NCBI GenBank assembly: GCA_964035575.1
Contig: OZ037866.1
Span: forward strand, 930,001-994,000
Origin: Rhynchopus sp. YZ270_cl-10
Taxonomy: Eukaryota > Euglenozoa > Diplonemea > Diplonemida > Diplonemidae
Length of the DNA stretch: 64,000 bases
Direction of reading: 5' to 3'
Position numbers and translations under genes: made by a program. Every line of letters begins with the position of its first letter. Position 1 is the first letter of the stretch. This document shows positions 1-9,896 of this stretch, one piece after another. The notes beneath the pieces are model-generated. The model ran no database searches and was not told where the DNA came from. It saw nothing but the letters and a program-made list of their open reading frames with translations.

Positions 1-387
1 ACCCGCAGTGTTATTAGAAACTGAACAGGATTACTGCCGGTAAATTGTGCCCTCACGCTTTATGAATCATTCCCCTCACCCAATCACGCCAAGGGAAACG
101 AGCCTAAAAGTGCTTCCCAAATGGCTGTGGCCGACGAAAAGAAAGATAGCATTAGATTAGTGAGGACAAATCAGTGGCAAAACTGTTCAGTTTTAAAAAA
201 ATTTTTTTTTGTGCGAACCTCGAAAAACTCGTTGCGCTTTGAAACCCTGATGTTTCGCAGAGCGATTGACGATCAAAAAGGATTTGTGTGTACGGCCCCC
301 TTCTCTCTCCATTCCCTCTCTCCAAAAAAAATTTTTCCACATGCCCATTTTTCTTTCCTTTCGCACCGGGATTTGTGCTTTCACCCC

Positions 388-436
388 AGGGGCTGGCATC
401 GTACGTGGGTCAGTCGGTGTTTGCGTCAATAACTAC
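388..436 (+). repeat. Dispersed cassette, family H (GGCTGGCATCGTACGTGGG type)
   Basis: The segment reads GGCTGGCATCGTACGTGGG, then a GTCAGTCGG motif, then CGTCAATAACTAC. Related copies in the same orientation occur near 5209-5260, 16390-16440, 32692-32742, 45066-45118 and 56619-56665. Function is unknown. Confidence 0.6.
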
Positions 437-567
437 CACATATTTCCACTGTATCAACCTCCCGTTTTTATCACCCAGAAACTGCATAGAAATCTGGCCC
501 TCTTTTTTTCAGTTGACTGCGTCCAATGAACGGTGAGGCGCTTGCGTTGAACTCTTCTTTTTTCCCC

Positions 568-645
568 TCCCAAGGTGCAACACTCCGGGGGGTTCGATAA
601 CCCCGCGGAGTGTCAGTGCTCTGCGTCCCCAGAGGCGTCTGCACA
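568..645 (+). repeat. Dispersed cassette, family D, with GGTTCGATAACC hairpin
   Basis: A hairpin GGGGTT-CGAT-AACCCC is followed by GTCAGTGCTCTGCGTCC and an AGGCGT motif. The hairpin resembles a pol III B-box (GGTTCGANNCC). Related copies lie at 11785-11860, 17320-17385, 31341-31390, 35821-35897, 40219-40290, 44684-44740, 46008-46052 and 55905-55945. Confidence 0.55.
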
Positions 646-865
646 GCACCTCCATCAAATTTACCCTTTCTTTTCCCAAAACCGTGGTGAAATAGTCTAA
701 TAATCAAACAATTTTTTTCCAAATCCTATTTGCCTGGGAAGGAAGCCTCCCAAACAACTGAGGCTATTGAGAGACTTTAGGGACAGTGGAGCTTGCACAT
801 GTGGCAACTACACTATTCCCAACAATTTTTCAAACAAAAAAAGGCCTTTTCGTGAGTGAACTTTT

Positions 866-1195
866 GGACAGTGGATATTGCACAACTGTGGCAACACAAC
901 CGGGGCAACTAAAGGGGGGGGAGGGATAATTGTAGTGGGGGATAACTGTAGAATGGCGGATAAAATAAAAAATATCGCCAGTTTTTTCTTCTCAAAAAAT
1001 GGGGGATAGTTGTAGTGGGGGATAAAAAAAAATATCTCTCTTTTTTTCCACCTGAATATCCCCATCCCCAAGGAAAATCCACACCAAAAACGCGGTGTGG
1101 GAAGTGGGGGATAACTGTAGTGGGGGATAAAATAAAATAAAATGGGGGAGAAAAAACGGGGGATAATTGTTTTATCCCCCACCCCCCTTTACACA
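866..1195. repeat. G-rich tandem-like repeat block
   Basis: From about 913 the unit GGGGGATAACTGTAGT and its variants recur about eight times, irregularly spaced. They are preceded at 866-910 by a motif containing TTGCACAACTGTGGCAACAC. That motif recurs at 34925-34970 and, inverted, at 46258-46300. No coding potential. Confidence 0.6.
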
Positions 1196-1632
1196 ACTCC
1201 AACAATTTATCAAAAAAAAAAAAAAAATGCGACGATGCGCCAGCAGGCCTTTTCTAGATACGGTCCCCGTCACTAGATTAGGCCAGAACGATTTTATTCC
1301 CCGCTTTTCTCGGCTGCATTAGTGGTGGGTCACAGGTACCAGTAAAGATGCAAGTCTTACCATTCCTTCCCTCATGCCACACCCCAAGTATCAACCTCTT
1401 GCCATATGCTTTTTGTATCCGTTCTGTAGCCATTTGTCTTCTTTGTGAAAAAGGAACCACCTTAGTCCCCTTTGCCCCTCTTTCACAGTTCCATGCATGC
1501 CCATATTATATCGTCTCTCCCCAATATACCCGACCCCGTTTCGCCATGTGTTAATGAAGCGGGTGGGGGTGTTTGTTGTGTTCCCACCAGAGCCCACAGA
1601 AAAACTGATCAGTGTAAATGAAAGGGAGAATT

Positions 1633-1690
1633 TTTGTCTTTTTTTTTGCAAATCCAAATGGATTGTTGACCAAAATGCATGCAAATCCAG
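1633..1690 (+). promoter_or_regulatory. Pyrimidine tract and AG just upstream of receptor gene 1
   Basis: A T-rich tract (about 1633-1650) is followed by CCAG ending at 1690, sixteen bases before the ATG at 1706. This layout would suit a 3' splice acceptor, for trans-splicing or for an intron in the 5' UTR. Inferred from layout only. Confidence 0.35.
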
Positions 1691-1705
1691 GTATTTGACA
1701 CAACT

Positions 1706-4242
1706 ATGGATCGAAGAGTGGTCCTCTTGTTGTTGGCAGTGGTGTGTGTGTCTGGTGCGGACTATGAATACGTAGGGTGTTACCAGGACGCCAAGACGCC
1801 GAAGGACTTCTCGGCAGGGGCGTTCCAGAACACGTATGCGAGCCTGGAGTTGTGCTCAGCGCTCTGCTCGAGCACCACCGCGGGTATCGGTGGGCCGTAC
1901 GCGTACTTCGCTACACAGTACGGACGTGCCTGCTTCTGTGGTGACACGTACGGTACATACGGCGTGCTGGATGAGTCGAAGTGCGATATGGCCTGCGACC
2001 TCGACGCAAACCAGATCTGTGGTGGTTTCTACACAAACTCCGTCTACAGGTTCGTCCAGACAGCAGTGCCAACAGCCGTGCCAGCGACTCCCGTGCCGTT
2101 GACAACAGCGCCGGCAACGGCCGCTCCGCTCACAGCAGCACCCGCCACACTGGCGCCGTTGACAGTGGCGCCAACAACAACCGCACCCCTGACACTGGCA
2201 CCAGCGACAGATGCACCGCAAACGTCAGCACCGTCGACAACTGCGCCTTTGACAGCTGCACCGCTTACAAACGCACCACCCACAACTGCACCGTTGACGA
2301 CAGCGCCACTGACAGCTGCACCACTTACAAATGCACCACTGACAACAGCACCGCTCACAGCTGCACCGCTGACGTCAGCACCACTTACAACTGCACCACT
2401 GACGTCTGTACCGTTAACGACAGCGCCACTGACAGCTGCGCCGCTTACAGCTGCACCACTGACGACAGCACCGTTGACAACAGCGCCACTTACAAATGCA
2501 CCACTGACATCAGCACCGTTAACAACTGCACCACTTACGTCAGCACCAACAACAGTTGCACCACTTACAACTGCACCACAGACGTCTGTACCGTTGACAA
2601 CAGCGCCAGTGACAGCTGCACCACTTACGTCAGCACCAACCACAGCTGCACCGTTGACACCTGCACCGCCAACATCAGCACCGCTGACAACCGCACCACA
2701 GACGACAGCACCACAGACGTCTGCACCTCTCACAACTGCCCCGGAAACATCAGCCCCCTCGACTCCAGTACCGACAACAGCGCCGCCGGTCACACCTTCC
2801 CCGTCGACCGCAGTGCCGCCAACCCCTGCACCGGAAACGTCCCTTCCCTCTGCTTCTGCGTCGGTGGCACCTATGCACCTAGGCGCTGCGTCTGCTGTGT
2901 TCAGCAAGGCACACATTCATCGGAGCGACACGTTTCTTGCAGTGGTGGCTGTAGTGGCAGGGGCCGCCCCAGGGTTCGGGTCTGGGTATGCCCTGCAGAT
3001 GGCGCTTGTCAGCTCTGGGTGCACACGTGACCTGCCATGGATATTGCACCCCTCGGAGCTAGAGGCCGCAGGGTCGAAGTCGCTTGGGCTTGTCCTGCTG
3101 AACACCGCTGGCCTGTGTGCAGTGTCCGTGTTGTGCATTGTCGTTCTCGTCATCGCAACCTTCGTGAGAGAACGGAAAGCAGACAACGGCAAAATCTCCA
3201 AGTTTGACCTCCAAGGTATGAGCCACACGCTACTTCATTTCACCCACGTTTAACAGGTTTCCTCCGCATCCCAGCGATCCCGATGTTCCTGCTCATGTTC
3301 ACCTTCCAAGGAACCACCTTGGGTGCGATGAACGTTGTGTTCCACGAGCCAACCTGGCAGCCTGTTGGCGCTCTGGCGTTGACGTACTGCATTGTGGCCC
3401 CTCTGGTCTGTGTGCTGATCACGTCACGTGGTGCACAGCAGTATGCAACGTACGCACTCGCTACGAACCGGACGAACACACTGACACGTGTCTTCCTTGG
3501 CCCTGGGGAGTGGATCAACCTGAAGCAGAAGATGTGGGTGCAGCGCTTTTCTGGCTGTGTGCTGCCGTATCGCACACCGTGCGTGTGGTTCTTGAGTGTC
3601 GAGTATCTCACGTCGTTTGCGCTGAGTGCGGTGACAAGCCTTGCGCCCACCACGGCTATTGGGTGTGGACATATGAAGGTGGCTTGCGCTTGCGTCCTTT
3701 TCTTCTGTGCCCTTTGCGCTCTTCTTGCACGCCCGTTTGTCCGCCAACGCGACCTTGTGGTCCTTTCGTTTATGTGGCTGCTGCAGATCATTGGCGTTGT
3801 GTTGATGGCGGTCGGGTACTACCGGAACGACCCTGACCACCATGCGTTCAACATGTCGAACATTTTTATTGACTGCTCTGCGGGGGTGCTTTTGACGAAG
3901 GTTGTGGTGGATGTGGGCACGGAGCTGTTCATTTTGGTGACGGGCCGGCGTGATGCGTTGGAGGCTTATGTCGCTCGACAGCAGGAACTGCGTATGTACG
4001 ATCTGGAGGAGGCCGATTTCGTGCACGACCGTACACAGAGCACAGTACGCGGCGCCGACAATGCATCTGATATTGCCACAATCGAGCGCAGCAACACAGG
4101 CGGTAGAGGCTCCTTCTCCGCCCTCCAGACACCTTCAGGAGACCTCACAGAGCTCTTCCGCAGCGATCCCGCGACACCCCCACCACAAAAACGACGCAGC
4201 CGTAACCCGATCAACTCAGGATCCTTTCTCGTTGAGTTGTGA
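1706..4242 (+). CDS. WSC-domain, Thr/Pro-stalk, multi-membrane surface receptor 1
   Basis: Predicted 831-residue surface protein from two exons (1706-3215 and 3257-4242). I chose the ATG at 1706 because a clean signal peptide (MDRRVVLLLLAVVCVSG) starts there; an upstream in-frame ATG at 1679 would put polar residues in front of it. Residues about 20-112 form a WSC domain, a carbohydrate-binding module known from fungal wall sensors, with all eight cysteines (GCYQD, LCSALC, CFCGD, CDMAC, ICGG). Residues about 119-388 are a stalk of APLTT/APLTA/APLTS/APLTN units, a likely O-glycosylated spacer. Residues about 408-738 hold around eight hydrophobic helices with motifs GFLRIP, GPGEWIN, WVQRF, VEYLTSFALS and GCGHMK. 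A Ser/Thr-rich tail follows. Paralogue of the genes at 36924, 41565 and 53138. The ligand is unknown; sensing or adhesion at the cell surface is inferred. Confidence 0.85.
3216..3256 (+). other. 41-nt spliceosomal intron in receptor gene 1
   Basis: The intron begins GTATGAG and ends TTTAACAG. Removing it joins CAAG to GTTTCC and gives LQGFLRIP, matching the uninterrupted TQGFLRLP and AQGFLRLP of the paralogues at 41565 and 53138. Reading through would shift the frame. It lies at the same position as the 54-nt intron at 38341-38394 and is 13 nt shorter. Confidence 0.85.
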
Positions 4243-6045
4243 GACAACCAAAAATAAAAAGTGAGGAGGAGGGGTGTGACGCAGCGATTTCTCAAAATTT
4301 AAACTCGCACCCGAGGGGGTGTCAATACGAAACCCTGATAGCTCCATGGTACGATTTTTTGTTTCTTGTGTTGTGTTTTTTTTTTGCGCCCAAAACGGGG
4401 ATGAGATGAGAGGGCGCGTCTTGTTACACTTTCAAGATTTTTCTTTTTTTTTTTTTTTTTGTGTGTGACTTTTTATAGATTTTCTTTGACCTATTCTCTT
4501 CGTTAAAGGTGTTTGTACATTATTTATTTCCTAAGACTTCACCTTTGTCACATTTCGTTGAGCGGAACACAGAATTATTTGCAAAAAATGGGGGCAATTT
4601 TTTTTTCTTGAGAGTTGACTGCATGGCCTGCATTCTTTTTGGTTGGCAATATAGTCTATGGAATATTGCTACTGGTCGGTGTCAAAAGCTATCTTCATCC
4701 ACACACAACGGGAAACAAAAAGGGGAGTTTTGTTCGTTCTACGCTCTCACCTTTCACGTCCAATCTGTTCAAAAGAGCAGAAAGTATAAGAAAGGTGAAA
4801 GTCCTGAAGTACAGATGCTGTGTGAGAAGGAAGGAACAGATGAGAGTGAAAACAGTTAGAGCTACCGTAGCATTTCCCTCTGTCAACTGTCAACTGCGTT
4901 GACAGGGGGGGAACTGTACCTTCTTATATAGAACCCGTCCTCAGGTGATTTGTCGAGAACTACAAAAAAAAAGGGGAAAAAAAAAAACTCTCGCACAAAA
5001 CAAAGTTAACGTTGTGTTTTTCAGGCTTCTTTATTTTAGCCTGTCTTTTCTTTGACCAGGTCCCACCACTGAGACATCTTTTCTCTCTCTCTCCTCCTCT
5101 CTCCCTCCTTGGGTCCCCTTGCAAGGCACTTCGGTGTTATGTTCTTTGAATGGCCAATTTTTTTTTTTTGCGTTGGCCTCAATACTGACTTGTGCCTTCA
5201 TCCGGATGGCTGGCATCGTACATAGTAGTTGGAGGTGCGTCAGCAACTACCCATTTTGTTGCAAAGGTGACTAATCACAGAGAGGCTGGGGGCCTTATAA
5301 CGTTTTCTTTATTTTATTTTATTTTTTTTTATTTTTTTTGTCAGTCAGAGGGTGTACCTGCATCAATAGCTACCATTCTTTTTGGGAGCTAATGTATTGC
5401 AGAGATAGTTATATGTTGTGTGTGTACGTTTTTTTTTTCCCCCCTCCCCCTCTCCAACCAGGGCTTTATCTAGGAATTTTGTTTTTTGAGCCTGGGTACA
5501 TGGACCCCCTAGACCCCAAAAATCCTACCATTTTTTACCGTTTTTACCATTTTTGACAACTTTACGGCACCTCCAAAAACCCTGATTTTTTTTCTTTGAG
5601 AGAGCACTTTCTAGTAGTGTGCACCTGTATGTGAAAGAAAAAGAAGAAGGGGAAAAAAGCGATAGTTTGACACTACCGTTTCCATACGATTCCGCGTTTT
5701 AGATGGAAAAGTGGCCAAAAAAAGAAACGAAGAAAACCCCATGCCTTCATTTGCTCACAAAATCGTCAATTCAGGTTGGTTTTTTTTTTGTAACTCCACA
5801 ATTGGCCTTTTTTGTTTTGCAGACGAAAAATAGCAACTGTTTTCTTGCGACGTGTCGCTTTGCATTCCATTTAGCGTGACAATGTGATTGGTTAGTGATC
5901 TCGGACTATGTACGGTCTTGCTTTTTTTTATTTTATATTACCCGGGATTGACAATTGTACGTCAGTCGGAGGTGTCCCTGTCAATAGCTTTACTTCCTTT
6001 TCGGCTCATCTCACGTACTTTTTTTTTTTCCTTAAAACCTGCAAA

Positions 6046-6130
6046 GTGTAGCTAGGAGAAATAGTTCCTCCGATACGGTCGCCAATCACCCCCTTTCAAC
6101 AGGGTAATTGAGCAATCAACGAAAAAAAAT
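6046..6130 (+). repeat. Two-copy dispersed repeat (other copy 25206-25290)
   Basis: The segment carries GGAGAAATAG, then TCCTCCGATACGGTCGCCAA and TCACCCC..TCAACAGGGTAATTG. It is closely matched at 25206-25290 in the same orientation. Both copies are followed by an A-run and then pyrimidine-rich DNA. Non-coding. Confidence 0.75.
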
Positions 6131-6246
6131 CATTTCCCCCCTTTTCCTTACCCATCAAGAGTGACTATTTTCTTCTTTGCCTCCCTCCTTGAGTGGGCTG
6201 TTCTTAAGAGTCGGTTACAATAATCACACTGGCCTCTTCAGACAGA

Positions 6247-6278
6247 GTATTGTGTGTGTGTGTGTGTGTGTGTGTGTA
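6247..6278. repeat. (GT)n microsatellite
   Basis: An uninterrupted run of about 13 GT dinucleotides inside T-rich DNA. Confidence 0.9.
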
Positions 6279-7038
6279 TTTTTCTTTTTTTTGTTACTAG
6301 GAGGATGAGACCAGGTATTGTTACTTTCTTTTCTTCGGGGAAACTTTTTCCCTTTCCTCTGATTACCGTGGCACCCCTTGGTGGGGGGGGTGTGCTATCA
6401 TTAATTACAGTCACACAACAAACAGAGGTGGGGTAAAAAATCCTAAGGTTACCCCAGAAATCCAAAATACCAAGTACGCAATAACTACGCAAGAAGTACG
6501 CAATATGGGGTAGCACCAAACGTGGATTTTTTTTTTTTTTCTCAAAATTCTATGTCGAAGGATTTTTTTTTTTTACTCCCACCCGATGTATTTGAAATAC
6601 AAAACAAACAGAGTAGCAAAAATAAAAACGACGAACAAACAAACTTTCAAACCCACCCGATGTTTTGTTGTGTGACTGTATATTTTAGGCGACTAAGCGC
6701 GCGAGGCTGCGTACCTCCTCGAGCTCTCTATCTCTCTATGTTGTTTCTAAATTCTGTAAAAAAATATATATGCAGTGGTACCTATCGCGGTCATGCATCC
6801 CATGCTTTTCATTACCAGATGTGCGCAAGAGAGGCACATTAGTCCCTTTTTTGTTTTCGTCTTTGTTTTCGTCAAACGTTCTTTTTGTTTAGTTTAAAAT
6901 ATCACACAAGACTAGGAGGGTCTTCGACAAAACCTTTCGTGGGAAGAAAAAATACTCGTCCCGAGTCGGCTTGCTTCAAGGAGTTGCCTTGTATTCTATT
7001 TCCGTTGTCAATTTTTCAAAAAATTGACACAACAAAAA

Positions 7039-7776
7039 CAGGGTTTTATCCAGGGGGGGTACAGGGGGTACATTGTACCCCCTGAGGATTTTTCCAGATT
7101 TTTTTTTGAAAAATGTACCCCCTGTCAGGGGGTACATTTTGTCTTTTGGGGGTACATAGGAGGGAGGTCCTATATCACATGTGACCCCACCGTGGAGAGC
7201 AATTGGCTCGCTCGGTCAAAAGAAGCCAAAAAAAAAAAAAAGTTAGACACTGTCCCCATGCTACCCCTCCATGACAACAAACATGATGTCTAGTTGCTCA
7301 AAGTTTTTTGCGACTGGTACTCTAAGCAGACAATTGGTGTAACAGGTTTACCCGACAAAGTTACACCAAGGCTGTGGTCAGACGGTCTAAGAACAAAGTG
7401 AACGTGCAGATACCTCAGCTCTTGTCTCTTATCAGCCAGGACTGCGAAAACAGCGATAACAAGTTGCAGCGATAATGATTTCTCTTTCGAACTGAAGTTT
7501 GCGTGTGAGAAACACTCCCGTACGTAGCCGTGGCAGTTGAAGTTATGCCAATGGTAGGATCGATAAGTTCATGAGACGGGCAAATCGGAGAACCAACTTC
7601 GGGACGGCTCATACGAAGCCGTGCGAGAACAATTTGAGAAGATCAGCGTAGTTTTTTCCCCGCAGGGGAAAAAAATTTTCTTCATTACATCAAGCACTAG
7701 TAAAAATTTCATTTTTTTTTGGGGGGAAAATGTACCCCCTGAGGCCCAAAAACCCAGAATCCTGGATAAAACCCTG
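7039..7776. mobile_element. Non-autonomous DNA transposon with CAGGG terminal repeats
   Basis: The ends CAGGGTTTTATCCAGG (7039-7054) and CCTGGATAAAACCCTG (7761-7776) are perfect 16-bp inverted repeats. The subterminal DNA is also inverted-repetitive (GTACCCCCTGAGG at both ends). CAGGG ends are typical of hAT elements, but the flanking octamers do not match clearly, so the superfamily is tentative. The interior (about 7170-7680) has no recognisable transposase and is probably filler of a 738-bp non-autonomous element. Confidence 0.7.
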
Positions 7777-7988
7777 TAAAAAGCAAAAAATTTTTAAAAA
7801 AAAAAGCAAAAATAATCACGGTGGCCCTTACGAACCCTCAGGGTACGTTCGTAGCGGGGTACCCCGCGGGGTACCCCATTACGGGGTTGGGTTCGTAACG
7901 GGGTACCCCGCACGGACCCTAGGGTTCGTAGCGGGGTACCCCGCTACGTACCCCCCGACGAACCCTTGACTCTGGCACTAGGGCACCC

Positions 7989-8088
7989 CAGGTACACAGG
8001 TACACAGGTACACAGGTACACAGGTACACAGGTACACAGGTACACAGGTACACAGGTACACAGGTACACAGGTACACAGGTACACAGG
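7989..8088. repeat. 8-bp tandem repeat (CAGGTACA)n
   Basis: About 12 head-to-tail copies of CAGGTACA with essentially no variation, suggesting recent expansion. The minus strand reads as a Val/Tyr/Leu/Cys/Thr-type repeat, which I treat as a shadow. Confidence 0.9.
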
Positions 8089-9292
8089 CGTTCCTTGCCC
8101 TTGTGAGCTTTGAGTACGTCCCGCTCTTGCAGCTGTATTTTGTGGCATGCCTGGCCGTCTTCACGAGGGATGTCTCTTTCCTCCCACAATAATCTGAGCG
8201 TGGGGTCTGAAGAAGATAAAGAAGACGAGGCTGATGCGGGGCGGTGCTTTAGTCGAGTCCACGACTGGATATCCATATACGTGCCGGCTATTGCAGACTG
8301 AACTGCCAAACCAAGGGGGGAATTGGTCATTGCAATATCTGGAAAGTCATACGAGGTGTTTTTTTTTGAAGGGGAGGTACCCTGAGGCACCGGGTGAGGC
8401 AGTCACGGCAGATCTGCTTGATAATTTACACCTGACTAATTTTCCTCCCTAAATTGATCACTCCCTGGCCTATTAATGGTGTGGGTACCTAAGCGTGTGT
8501 AGTAATGGGTCACTACGACCCACAAAATACAGATGCCAGGTGACCGTCTTGTCTTGTTTTTGGCTGTATTCAAACGCACTTAGATGGCATTTGGCAAGAT
8601 GTATCCTTTACTTCCTAAAATATGAGGCATGGGCTGTTGCCATGGCCATATCTCGTTTATGTGCTAAAAAATAGCAATAGGCAAGGTACACCCGCGACCC
8701 CTTTTTTTTTTTCGGAATTTTGATTTTCTGGTCACTTCTGGTCACTATTTTTGGTATTTTCGGGCCCCCAGGACGTTTTCCGGGGGGTCTTGGGTAGTGT
8801 CTTGTGGGGTCGGACACTGCTCTGCGCGTAGAAATACAAAATCCTGAAAAAGTGCAGGGTTCCCCCTTCTGACCCCCTAGGCCTCTGCTGCGCGCGCACG
8901 CGTGCGAGCAAATTCTGAGAAAGTGCGCACTGCGCACGGCGCACGGCAGTATGCACGGCAGTATGTACGGCAGTACTTGTTGTGAAGGATGAAAAAATAT
9001 CCGGCAAAACCCCCGAGACTTTGGCCCGTTGGGGCACCTGTTGCACTCCGCCTGCGGCGGCAACCGACGCATGATGTCGATCAGAGGAGGGTGAGACGCG
9101 TTTCTCCGCATTTCTCGAAGTGCGCTGTAATCCGGGATAACCCCCTGCGCATAGGGGCTGGTACAGTACAACAAAGGGCAACGTATAGGAGCTAGGCTTC
9201 CTACGTTGAATAAGGGCCGTGCGCACGGCGTAGTGCGGCGTACGCGTGCAGCATAGCCCTAGGCATACCTCGAAAGCGAATATGATATTCGG

Positions 9293-9316
9293 CCTATATT
9301 CGGATCCGAATATAGG
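9293..9316. repeat. Perfect 24-bp palindrome
   Basis: CCTATATTCGG-ATCCGAATATAGG is fully self-complementary and sits about 85 bases upstream of the small gene at 9402, within the inverted-repeat element. It could be a protein-binding site or a cruciform; the role is unknown. Confidence 0.8.
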
Positions 9317-9401
9317 GCCTTTGGGGGGGGGCGGGTGCGAATGCGGATGTCCCTTGCGCTGATCAGCGTCGAAAGTGGCAGGTACGTCTGAACCTGGGCG
9401 A

Positions 9402-9896
9402 ATGGCAGCTGCGGGTTACACTTCACGTCTTGCGACTGTGGCTCCAGAGGTCCGGTTCGTCACGCCCGCGCTGCATGACTGCAAGGGATTTATGACCTAC
9501 GTCTTCAAGGTCATAGACAAACCCACCACAACTCTTCTCCTCTCTGTGGCTCCTTCCTCGTTTAGCGAGAAGAATTTCACCGGTGACCAGGTGCGCACTG
9601 TCGCGCAAAGAATGGCGGAGAAGGCATCGCAGGGGGCGTTGACAGGGGAGGTAACGCCGTGGTTATTTTACAGCCTTAGCGAATTGTGTCATTTCCGCTG
9701 TGCGAATATACCATGGCGTTATTGGCACAAGGGGGAGCAGGAACAGTGTCTTCCCCTGTTCATCAGGGCCAGAGTTGCTGCGCATATGTTTGAGTGGTGC
9801 ATGGAGAAGCTGAAGGAGGGGATCACGGCCAACGCGTACTGTCACAGTCTCCATCACTGGTGGGACAAGAATGACGCGGTGCCCCTCCAACTGTAA
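9402..9896 (+). CDS. Hypothetical protein carried inside an inverted-repeat element
   Basis: An open frame of 164 codons with GC-rich, coding-like composition, unlike the AT-rich surroundings. The first ATG in frame is at 9402; the frame is open a little further upstream without an ATG. The sequence is globular, not low-complexity: an N-terminal stretch with FVTPALHDCKGFMTYVFKV, a central SFSEKNFTGDQVRTVAQRMA, and a C-terminal part rich in His, Trp and Cys (CHFRCANIPWRYWH, HSLHHWWDKND). I recognise no family. It lies within the 7817-10359 element, so it may be a transposon accessory protein, part of a spliced transposase, or a captured host fragment. A short 3' exon cannot be excluded. Confidence 0.5.
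   Translation: MAAAGYTSRLATVAPEVRFVTPALHDCKGFMTYVFKVIDKPTTTLLLSVAPSSFSEKNFTGDQVRTVAQRMAEKASQGALTGEVTPWLFYSLSELCHFRCANIPWRYWHKGEQEQCLPLFIRARVAAHMFEWCMEKLKEGITANAYCHSLHHWWDKNDAVPLQL

Larger units (their letters stand above)
1..1705. other. Intergenic region upstream of first receptor gene
   Basis: No convincing gene. The stretch holds short dispersed cassettes (around 388-436, 510-560 and 568-645), a G-rich repetitive block (913-1195) and a near-direct repeat (CAACAATTT..TCAAA followed by AGGCCTTTT at about 819-850 and 1200-1250). The last 100 bases become pyrimidine-rich before the first receptor gene. Short open frames here are compositionally poor and overlap on both strands. Confidence 0.6.
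4243..7038. other. Intergenic region, T-rich, no supported gene
   Basis: It contains homopolymer T tracts, family-H-like cassettes near 5209-5260 and 5948-5990, a unit shared with 25206-25290, and a GT microsatellite. CAGGGCTTTATCTAGG at 5459 resembles the terminal repeat of the transposon at 7039, but I found no convincing partner end with a target duplication. Open frames are short and low-complexity. Confidence 0.6.

Noticed and set aside
1679-1705. Upstream ATG for receptor gene 1 at 1679
   Set aside because: It would add MQIQVFDTT before a complete signal peptide and would lie before the likely splice acceptor at 1690.
2044-2916. Minus-strand GADVSGAVV-type frame opposite receptor gene 1, and similar ones opposite the other stalks
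   Set aside because: Antisense shadow of the Thr/Pro-rich stalk; the sense strand has signal peptide, WSC domain and membrane helices.
5459-5584. Small CAGGG-ended element
   Set aside because: The left end CAGGGCTTTATCTAGG resembles 7039 but the supposed right end matches only CAGGGTTTT-type bases and flanks are not duplicated.
7989-8088. CRISPR-like array
   Set aside because: Tandem 8-bp units without spacers, in a eukaryotic context.
8608-9226. Minus-strand frames of 164-188 residues in the inverted-repeat element
   Set aside because: Two overlapping frames of similar quality, low-complexity parts and no domain; part around IPDYSALREMRRNASH looks protein-like but I cannot support a gene.
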